From: Dyella sp. C9
GTDB taxonomy: Bacteria > Pseudomonadota > Gammaproteobacteria > Xanthomonadales > Rhodanobacteraceae
DNA length: 64,000 bases
Direction of reading: 5' to 3'
Assembly: GCF_003332825.1 (NCBI RefSeq)
Contig: NZ_QIRF01000014.1
Coordinates: forward strand, 1 to 64,000
A program made the translations under genes and the position numbers. The first letter of the stretch is position 1. Every line of letters begins with the position of its first letter. Positions 58,065 to 64,000 of this stretch are shown here, in pieces. The notes under the pieces are model-generated. The model saw nothing but the letters and a program-made list of their open reading frames with translations, ran no database searches and was not told where the DNA came from.

Positions 58065-58240
58065 GCGTCCGCACTGTCGGGGTTGGAAGGACCCTTGATT
58101 GTAGCGCGGTGCGGCGTGCGCCTCGTGGTGGCGATCTGCGCGCGCATGGCGTGTCGGAAGTCGCAGGATCCCAGTGTTCGCTGGGATGACGGCCAGGGTG
58201 TTGCGTGGGTGGCTGGGGTGACGGGCCGTACAAGGCACTG

Positions 58241-58270
58241 GCTCGTCATTCCTGCGAAAGCAGGAATCCA
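58241..58270. repeat. GTCATTCC...GGAATCCAG hairpin repeat, copy 1
   Basis: ATTCCTGC gaaa GCAGGAAT hairpin flanked by CTCGTC and CCAGTGCC. Same family as the pair at 59739-59823. Confidence 0.75.
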
Positions 58271-58374
58271 GTGCCTCCGAACGCCAGGCCATGAGTGTTT
58301 GCCAGGATGACCGACCGGTTATGCGCGGGCTTGTTGGGGGCCACATACAGGCCGCAGCTCTCCCATGCGGATAT

Positions 58375-58405
58375 AAAAAACGGCGCCGTATCGCTACGGC
58401 GCCGT
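58375..58405 (-). terminator. thiolase rho-independent terminator
   Basis: On the minus strand: ACGGCGCCGTA gcga TACGGCGCCGT, an 11-bp perfect stem, then TTTTT. It begins 23 bp after the thiolase stop. Confidence 0.92.
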
Positions 58406-58427
58406 CGGGTCTTGCCGGCCAGGACGA

Positions 58428-59636
58428 TCAGAGCGCCTCGAACACGCCTGCAGCACCCATGCCGGTGCCGATGCACATGGTCACCATGCCGTACTTCTGC
58501 TTGCGGCGGCGCATGCCGTGCAGAAGGGTGGCGGCGCGGACCGCACCGGTGGCGCCCAGCGGGTGGCCCAGCGCGATGGCGCCGCCCAGCGGGTTTACCT
58601 TGGACGGGTCGAGGCCCAGGTCGCCGATCACGGCCAGCGCCTGCGCGGCGAAGGCTTCGTTAAGTTCGATCCAGTCCAACTGGTCCTGCTTGATGCCGGT
58701 CTGCTTGAGTGCCTTGGGAATCGCTTCCTTCGGACCGATGCCCATGATTTCCGGTTTCACGCCCGCCACCGAGTAGCCGACGAAGCGGCCGATCGGGGTG
58801 AGGTTGTACTCCTTGATGGCCTTTTCGCTGGCCAGCAGCAAGGCGCCGGCGCCGTCGGACATCTGCGAGGAGTTGCCGGCCGTCACGGTGCCGCCGAACC
58901 TGTCGTTGCGGAACACCGTCTTGAGCCTGGACAGCACTTCCAGCGTGGTGCCGGCGCGCGGGCCTTCGTCGGTGTCGATCAGGCGGCTGTCGGTGGTGAT
59001 GCCACGGGTGGCGAGGTTGGGGTAGTGATCATCCAACTGGAACGGGGTGATCTCGTCCTTGAACTCGCCGGCGGCGATGGCGGCCAGCGCGCGGCGATGG
59101 CTTTCCACCGCGAAGGCATCCTGCTGCTCGCGGGTGACCTTCCACTGCTCGGCCACCTTTTCGGCGGTGATGCCCATGCCGTAGGCGATGGCGACATCTT
59201 CCTTGTTGGCGAAGATGGCCGGGTTCATGGCCACCTTGTGGCCCATCATCGGCACCATGCTCATGCTCTCGGTGCCGGCCGCGATCATCAGGTCGGCCAC
59301 GCCGAGCTGGATGCGGTCGGCGGCCATGGCGATGGCCTGCACGCCCGAGGAACAGAAGCGGTTGATGGTGACGCCCGGCACCGTGTACGGCAGGCCGGCG
59401 AGCAGGGCGCCGATGCGGGCGACGTTCATGCCCTGCTCGGCTTCCGGCATGGCACAGCCGACGATCACGTCTTCGATGCGATGCGGATCGATGCCCGGCG
59501 CCTGCGCCATCACGGCGCGGATCACATGGGCGAGCATGTCGTCCGGACGGGTATTGCGGAACACGCCGCGCGGCGCCTTGCCGACCGGGGTGCGGGTGGC
59601 GGCGACGATGTAGGCGTCTTGCACTTGCTTGGTCAT
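58428..59636 (-). CDS. acetyl-CoA C-acyltransferase (beta-oxidation thiolase)
   Basis: 402 residues. Cleaves 3-ketoacyl-CoA. The active-site Cys lies in VTINRFCSSGVQAIAMAA (about residue 93), then GGTVTAGNSSQMSDGAGALLL, the His in NPLGGAIALGHPLGATGA and the second Cys in MVTMCIGTGMGAAGVFE. CGGAG lies 6 bp before ATG 59636. The FadB-like gene is upstream on the same strand: together they form a FadBA-type module. Confidence 0.94.
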   Translation of the reverse strand: MTKQVQDAYIVAATRTPVGKAPRGVFRNTRPDDMLAHVIRAVMAQAPGIDPHRIEDVIVGCAMPEAEQGMNVARIGALLAGLPYTVPGVTINRFCSSGVQAIAMAADRIQLGVADLMIAAGTESMSMVPMMGHKVAMNPAIFANKEDVAIAYGMGITAEKVAEQWKVTREQQDAFAVESHRRALAAIAAGEFKDEITPFQLDDHYPNLATRGITTDSRLIDTDEGPRAGTTLEVLSRLKTVFRNDRFGGTVTAGNSSQMSDGAGALLLASEKAIKEYNLTPIGRFVGYSVAGVKPEIMGIGPKEAIPKALKQTGIKQDQLDWIELNEAFAAQALAVIGDLGLDPSKVNPLGGAIALGHPLGATGAVRAATLLHGMRRRKQKYGMVTMCIGTGMGAAGVFEAL

Positions 59637-59738
59637 GGTTTGCTCCGTGGCGTCGCGCGTGTTTCGCAGCGACGCACTTTGGTTTTTTTGATCGTCACCG
59701 GAATGCGCGGTGACGAGCCATAACGATTTTCGCCTTTT

Positions 59739-59823
59739 GCTCGTCATTCCCGCGAAAGCGGGAATCCAGTGCCTTTGCGGCCTTTAAGTCGCTGGATCCC
59801 CGCTTTCGCGGGGATGACGAGCC
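59739..59823. repeat. inverted pair of GTCATTCCCGCGAAAGCGGGAAT repeats
   Basis: Left unit: CTCGTCATTCCCGCG then AAAGCGGGAATCCAG. The right unit (59788-59823) is its near-perfect inverse, GCTGGATCCCCGCTTTCGCG then GGGATGACGAGCC. Each is a hairpin and the two can also pair with each other. They sit inside the fad operon, between the FadB-like gene and the thiolase. Confidence 0.9.
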
Positions 59824-59833
59824 TGGCGGCTCG

Positions 59834-62221
59834 TCAGTTACGCAGCGGCTTGCCGGTGGTCATGGTGTGCGCGATGCGGGCCTGGGTCTTCTCGGTCTTG
59901 GCCAGCTCCACGAAGTGCTTGCGCTCGAGCTGGAGCAGCCACTCCTCGTCGACCTGCGAACCGCGCTCGATCTTGCCGCCGCACAGCGTGTCCGCGATGC
60001 GCGTGGCGATCGCCACGTCATGCGGCGAGGCGAAGTAGCCCTCGGCGAGGTTGGCCAGCGAGGCCTGGAAGGTGGCGGTGCCGACATCGCCGGCCACCGG
60101 GATGGTGCGGGCCATCATCGGCGGACGCCAGCCGCTTTCGGCCAGCGAGAGGGCGACCTTCTTGGCCACGTAGAGCAGCTCGTAGGCGTTGAACACGACC
60201 ACGTCGCTGTCGCGCAGCAGGCCCAGCTGCCTGGCTTCCAGCGCGCTGCCGGAGACCTTGGCCATGGCGACCGTCTCGAACACCTTCTTCAGTGCCTCAA
60301 ACGGATCTTCCGGGTTGGCCTTGGCGGCGCGGATGGCCAGCTCGTGCAGGCCGCCACCGGCCGGCAGCAGGCCGACGCCGGCCTCGACCAGGCCGATGTA
60401 GCTTTCCAGCGCGGCCACGGTGCGCGCCGAGTGCATCTGGAACTCGCAGCCGCCGCCCAGGGCGAGGCCACGCACCGCCGACACCACCGGCACCAGCGAG
60501 TGCTTCACGCGCATGCTGGTCGCCTGGAAGTTGGCGACCATCTTCTCGAAGTCGTCGAACTTGCCAGCCTGCAGCAGGCCCAGCGCACCCTTGAGATCGG
60601 CGCCGGCCGAGAACGGCTCGCCGGTCTGCCAGATCACCACGGCCTTGAGCTGCTGCTCGGCGATGTCGATCGCCTGCTGCACGCCATCGAGCACGTGGTC
60701 GTTGACCGTGTTCATCTTGGTCTTGAACGAGATGATGCCCACGCCGTCGTCGCCCAGCGTCCACAGGCGCACGCCGTCGTTCTCCCAGACCGTGGTGCCC
60801 TGGTCGAACTTCTCGCCGAGGATCGGATCGGGGAACAGCTGGCGCTGGTAGACCGGGTGCTGCGAACGCGGCTTGTAGCTGCTGGACGCGGCGGACCAGG
60901 AGCCCTCCTTGCCGTGCACGCTGTTGCGGCCATCGGTGACCCAGGCCGGCAGCGGGGCGCTGCTCATGGCCTTGCCGGCGGCGATGTCATCGGCGATCCA
61001 GCCGGCCACCTGCTGCCAGCCGGCAGCCTGCCAGGTCTCGAACGGGCCGAGCTTCCAGCCGTAGCCCCAGCGGATGGCGAAGTCGACGTCACGCGCGGTG
61101 TCGGCGATGTCGGCCAGGTGGTAGGCGGTGTAGTGGAACAGGTCGCGGAAGGTCGCCCACAGGAATTGCGCCTGCGGATCGCTGGACGCACGCAGCTTGC
61201 CGAACTTCTCGGCCGGGTCCTTGATGGCGAGGATGGCGGACACCTCGTCCGACGCCTTCTGCTCAGACGGGCGGTAGTCCTGCTTGGCAACGTCGAGCAC
61301 GACGATGTCCTTGCCGGCCTTGCGATAGAAGCCCGCGCCGGTCTTCTGGCCCAGTGCGCCCTTCTCGATCAGGGCCGAAAGCCACACCGGCGCCTTGAAG
61401 TACTGGTGCCACGGGTCATCGGCCAGGGTGTCGGCCATGGTCTTGATCACGTGCGCCATGGTGTCCAGGCCGACCACGTCGGCAGTGCGGTAGGTGGCGC
61501 TCTTGGGACGGCCCACGGCCGGGCCGGTCAGCGCGTCGACCACGTCGAAGCCCAGGCCGAACTGCTGGGTGTGGTGCATGGTGGCCAGCATCGAGAACAC
61601 GCCGATGCGGTTGCCGATGAAGTTCGGGGTGTCCTTGGCGTACACCACGCCCTTGCCGAGTGCGGTCGTCAGGAACGCCTCGAGGCCTTCCAGCACGTTC
61701 TTGTCGGTGAGGCGGGTCGGGATCAGCTCGACCAGGTGCATGTAGCGCGGCGGATTGAAGAAGTGCACGCCGCTGAAGCGGTGGCGCATTTCTTCCGGCA
61801 GCGCCTCGGCCAGGCTGTTGATCGACAGGCCCGAGGTGTTGGAAGCGATCACCGCGGTCGGCGACAGGTGCGAAGCGATCTTCTTGTAGAGATCCAGCTT
61901 CCAGTCCATCCGTTCGGCGATGGCCTCGATCACCAGGTCCACGTCCTTGAGGTGATCGAGGTCTTCATCGTAGTTGGCCGGGATGATCAGAGCGCCCAGG
62001 CCCTTTTCGCCCAGCGGCGCCGGCGACAGCTTCTGCAGGTTGGCGATGGCCTTCAGGGCGATGCCACTCTTGGGACCTTCCTTGGCGGCCAGGTCGAACA
62101 GCACGGTTTCGACGCCGGCGTTGGTCAGGTGCGCGGCGATCTGCGCGCCCATGACGCCGGCGCCGAGCACCGCGGCCTTGCGGATGCGCAGTGCTGCCTT
62201 GGGTGTGGATGGAGCGGTCAT
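59834..62221 (-). CDS. 3-hydroxyacyl-CoA dehydrogenase / enoyl-CoA hydratase fusion
   Basis: 795 residues from ATG 62221 (GGAG 6 bp upstream). The order is dehydrogenase first: NAD motif AAVLGAGVMGAQIAAHLTNAG (about 16-36), SNTSGLS, GVHFFNPPRYMHLVELIP. The C-terminal half is the crotonase domain with FSAGADLKGALGLLQAG and ALGGGCEFQMHS. This HADH-then-ECH order is that of FadN-type proteins, reversed from E. coli FadB/FadJ. With the downstream thiolase it catalyses hydration, oxidation and thiolysis of fatty acyl-CoA. Confidence 0.93.
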   Translation of the reverse strand: MTAPSTPKAALRIRKAAVLGAGVMGAQIAAHLTNAGVETVLFDLAAKEGPKSGIALKAIANLQKLSPAPLGEKGLGALIIPANYDEDLDHLKDVDLVIEAIAERMDWKLDLYKKIASHLSPTAVIASNTSGLSINSLAEALPEEMRHRFSGVHFFNPPRYMHLVELIPTRLTDKNVLEGLEAFLTTALGKGVVYAKDTPNFIGNRIGVFSMLATMHHTQQFGLGFDVVDALTGPAVGRPKSATYRTADVVGLDTMAHVIKTMADTLADDPWHQYFKAPVWLSALIEKGALGQKTGAGFYRKAGKDIVVLDVAKQDYRPSEQKASDEVSAILAIKDPAEKFGKLRASSDPQAQFLWATFRDLFHYTAYHLADIADTARDVDFAIRWGYGWKLGPFETWQAAGWQQVAGWIADDIAAGKAMSSAPLPAWVTDGRNSVHGKEGSWSAASSSYKPRSQHPVYQRQLFPDPILGEKFDQGTTVWENDGVRLWTLGDDGVGIISFKTKMNTVNDHVLDGVQQAIDIAEQQLKAVVIWQTGEPFSAGADLKGALGLLQAGKFDDFEKMVANFQATSMRVKHSLVPVVSAVRGLALGGGCEFQMHSARTVAALESYIGLVEAGVGLLPAGGGLHELAIRAAKANPEDPFEALKKVFETVAMAKVSGSALEARQLGLLRDSDVVVFNAYELLYVAKKVALSLAESGWRPPMMARTIPVAGDVGTATFQASLANLAEGYFASPHDVAIATRIADTLCGGKIERGSQVDEEWLLQLERKHFVELAKTEKTQARIAHTMTTGKPLRN

Positions 62222-62295
62222 TGGTTTCTCCGTAGTGCAAGACACAGGAAGGTGAAACAGGCGGCCGTTGCCGGCCAGGGGTATGCGTGCCGGGT

Positions 62296-62919
62296 CTAGG
62301 GGGATTTGAGACCGGCGGCGGCGAAGCGGATCAGGTGCTGGGCGGTCTGCTCACGATGCTTGTGTTCCGTGACATCGCTTTTTCGCTGGATCATGCCGAA
62401 GCCCGACATGGCGTGGGTCAGGGCGCCGGTGACCAGGTCGACCCGCCAATACAGCTCCTCCTTGCTCAGGTTGGGCAGCAGGCGGGCGAATTCGGCGGTG
62501 AACTGGCGCATCACGTGACCGTAGTTTTCCGACAGGAACTTGCGGAGCGTGTCGTCGTGCTCGGCGAAGGCGCGGGCCAGCACGCGCATGAACAGAGAGC
62601 CGTTGCCATCGTGGGAAAGCTCCAGTGCAGGCACGATGAAGGCCGCCAGGACGTCCTCGATGGTCGATCCCGGCTGTCCGGCGATGTCCTTCAGGGCGGC
62701 CATGCGGCGCCCGTTCAGCTGGTCCAGGCGGCGGCGGAACACCTCCTCGATGAGGCGGTCCTTGGAACCGAAGTGGTAATTCACCGCAGCCAGGTTGACC
62801 CCGGCGGCGGCCGTGAGCTGGCGTAGGGATGCGCCCTCAAAGCCGTGCCGGGCAAACAGTTCCTCGGCAGCGCCGAGGATCCGTTCCTTGGTCGGCTGGG
62901 CTGAACTGGAAGCAGGCAT
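62296..62919 (-). CDS. psrA: PsrA-type TetR-family regulator of fatty-acid degradation
   Basis: 207 residues. HTH region ERILGAAEELFARHGFEGASLRQLTAAAGVNLAAVNYHFGSKDRLI is nearly the Pseudomonas PsrA sequence as I recall it. The C-terminal ELYWRVDLVTGALTHAMSGFG also fits. It should repress beta-oxidation genes and itself until it binds long-chain acyl ligands. ATG 62919 is preferred to 62961: the latter would place an operator palindrome inside the reading frame. It is directly upstream of the fad genes it likely controls. Confidence 0.88.
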   Translation of the reverse strand: MPASSSAQPTKERILGAAEELFARHGFEGASLRQLTAAAGVNLAAVNYHFGSKDRLIEEVFRRRLDQLNGRRMAALKDIAGQPGSTIEDVLAAFIVPALELSHDGNGSLFMRVLARAFAEHDDTLRKFLSENYGHVMRQFTAEFARLLPNLSKEELYWRVDLVTGALTHAMSGFGMIQRKSDVTEHKHREQTAQHLIRFAAAGLKSP

Positions 62920-62941
62920 AGACCGGGGCCTCGGCTCGGAA

Positions 62942-62957
62942 TCAAACGATCGTTTGA
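62942..62957. promoter_or_regulatory. PsrA-like operator 1
   Basis: TCAAACGATCGTTTGA: a perfect 16-bp palindrome of the (G/C)AAAC-N4-GTTT(G/C) type known for PsrA, 23 bp upstream of the psrA start. Confidence 0.85.
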
Positions 62958-62982
62958 GCATACGCGGGTCGATTTGCGCCCG

Positions 62983-62998
62983 TCAAACGATCGTTGGA
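62983..62998. promoter_or_regulatory. PsrA-like operator 2
   Basis: TCAAACGATCGTTGGA, one mismatch from the palindrome, 41 bp (about four helical turns) from operator 1. Two boxes in phase suggest cooperative autoregulation. Confidence 0.75.
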
Positions 62999-63144
62999 AT
63001 GTCCCGGCATCCGGGTTGCTTATGGGGTAGAATCTGTCAAACTTTCGTGAGCTAAATCCGCAAAACTCGGCAGGATTTCGCTTAACTTGCCGGCATAGAC
63101 CGGACCGCCCATTCAGTTACCCGTTTTTCCCGGAGCAGACCCTC

Positions 63145-63570
63145 ATGGCGCTGGAGCGCACCCTTTCCATTATCAAACCCGACGCAGTTGCCAAGAACGT
63201 GATCGGCGAAATCTACGCGCGCTTCGAGAAGGCCGGCCTCAAGGTCGTGGCCGCCAAGCTGACGCAGCTGTCGCGCCAGGAAGCGGAAGGCTTCTACGCG
63301 GTGCACAAGGAGCGCCCGTTCTTCAACGCGCTGGTCGAGTTCATGATCTCGGGTCCGGTGATGATCCAGGTGCTGCAGGGTGACAACGCCATCCTCAAGA
63401 ATCGCGAGCTGATGGGTGCCACCAATCCGAAGGACGCCGCGCCGGGCACCATCCGCGCCGACTTCGCCGATTCCATTGATGCGAACGCCGTGCACGGTTC
63501 CGACGCCGCCGAAACGGCCGCCGTCGAAATCGCGTACTTCTTCGCGACCACTGAAGTGCACGCGCGGTAA
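63145..63570 (+). CDS. ndk: nucleoside diphosphate kinase
   Basis: 141 residues. [14 protein letters not shown] at the N-terminus and the phosphoaccepting His117 in [12 protein letters not shown]. Balances (d)NTP pools. GGAG 8 bp upstream. rlmN follows after 5 bp, the usual ndk-rlmN pair. Confidence 0.98.
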   Translation: MALERTLSIIKPDAVAKNVIGEIYARFEKAGLKVVAAKLTQLSRQEAEGFYAVHKERPFFNALVEFMISGPVMIQVLQGDNAILKNRELMGATNPKDAAPGTIRADFADSIDANAVHGSDAAETAAVEIAYFFATTEVHAR

Positions 63571-63575
63571 GAAAA

Positions 63576-64000
63576 ATGTCTGACCAGGCCACACCCACTA
63601 TCACCACCGACAAGGTCAACCTGCTCGATTTCGATCGGCAGGGCCTGCGGGATTTCTTTGCGCAGCTCGGCGAGAAGCCGTATCGCGCCGAGCAGGTGAT
63701 GAAGTGGATCTACCACCGCCTGGAAGACAATTTCGAAAACATGACCGATGTCGGCAAGGCGCTTCGGGCCAAGCTCGAGGCGTCCTGCTACATCGCTCCG
63801 CCGAAGACCCTGTTCGACAAGGGGGCGGCCGACGGCACGCACAAGTGGCTGCTCGGCATGGACGGCGGTAACGCCGTCGAGGCGGTGTACATCCCGGAGC
63901 CGACCCGCGGCACGCTGTGCGTGTCCTCGCAGGTCGGCTGCGGCCTCAACTGCCAGTTCTGCTCCACCGCGACGCAGGGCTTCAACCGCAACCTGTCCAC
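63576..64000 (+). CDS. rlmN: 23S rRNA (adenine2503-C2)/tRNA A37 methyltransferase RlmN, 5' part
   Basis: 141 complete codons are inside the window; the gene continues beyond it. The N-terminal domain ([33 protein letters not shown]) and the radical-SAM motif [20 protein letters not shown] (CxxxCxxC) are present. The catalytic C-terminal cysteine lies past the edge. Confidence 0.96.
   Translation, partial: MSDQATPTITTDKVNLLDFDRQGLRDFFAQLGEKPYRAEQVMKWIYHRLEDNFENMTDVGKALRAKLEASCYIAPPKTLFDKGAADGTHKWLLGMDGGNAVEAVYIPEPTRGTLCVSSQVGCGLNCQFCSTATQGFNRNLS

Larger units (their letters stand above)
58065..58427. other. intergenic with dispersed repeats and the thiolase terminator
   Basis: Holds GATCCCAGTGTTCGCTGGGATGACGG (about 58168-58193), CTCGTCATTCCTGCGAAAGCAGGAATCCAG (about 58241-58270) and the terminator at 58375-58405. 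No coding frame is convincing. Confidence 0.6.

Noticed and set aside
59867..62299. 810-codon frame antisense to the FadB-like gene
   Set aside because: Shadow frame; no domain and no ribosome-binding site.

Overview
The window is high-GC gammaproteobacterial chromosome. Gene content and order (fabV as enoyl-ACP reductase, serC-pheA-aroA, nudJ-mnmA-hflD, clpS-clpA facing infA, ligA-epmA, ndk-rlmN) and dispersed REP-like repeats of the TGTAGGAGCGC type suggest the Xanthomonadales, most likely Rhodanobacteraceae (Dyella/Luteibacter/Rhodanobacter-like). This assignment is inference from family knowledge, not a database match. Bases 1-47 are not biological: they read as an Illumina Nextera i5/Read-1 adapter, so position 1 is a draft-contig end.

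Region 1 (48-12 kb) is accessory. It starts with the 3' end of a membrane-protein gene, followed by an acyl-CoA synthetase-like enzyme, an NAD(P)-binding protein, a DHFR-like reductase and an amidohydrolase with altered active-site motifs. From 5.6 to 11.7 kb there is a one-directional run of small genes (many encoding exported or membrane proteins, most unrecognised). Most of their 3' ends carry a degenerate 24-bp palindrome with arms close to GTCCGCTTC / GAAGCGGAC, and two gene starts share an imperfect ~120-bp repeat. This cassette-like arrangement is the most unusual feature of the window.

Region 2 (12-27 kb) mixes metabolism and regulation: proline iminopeptidase, YjdM, a periplasmic amidohydrolase, an FAD monooxygenase divergent from its likely TetR regulator, an RhtA-type exporter, a META/DUF4377 lipoprotein, an AlbA_2 fusion protein, fabV, photolyase, a CPA2 antiporter and a DHA2 efflux pump.

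Region 3 (27-46 kb) is core genome: rnk, ligA-epmA-yaeR, aqpZ, an MHS transporter, nudJ-mnmA-hflD, clpS-clpA, infA, an FHA membrane protein, serC-pheA-aroA and kdsB. REP-like repeats and strong terminators separate the units.

Region 4 (46-48 kb) is a scar of a mobile element. It holds a decayed phage lysis cassette (holin-like and endolysin-like reading frames, both disrupted) next to a 60-nt 3' fragment of a tRNA-Ser(CGA) gene that breaks at the anticodon loop, the usual footprint of tyrosine-integrase attachment.

Region 5 (48-64 kb) is again mostly core: LMW phosphatase-uvrC-pgsA, tRNA-Gly(GCC), an ECF sigma operon with two membrane proteins, cycA, a 2OG oxygenase, an SDR/AraC pair and DUF2058. 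A beta-oxidation operon (FadB-like plus thiolase) follows, with a PsrA-type regulator beside it and two palindromic PsrA-like boxes. The window ends with ndk and the start of rlmN, cut by the window edge.
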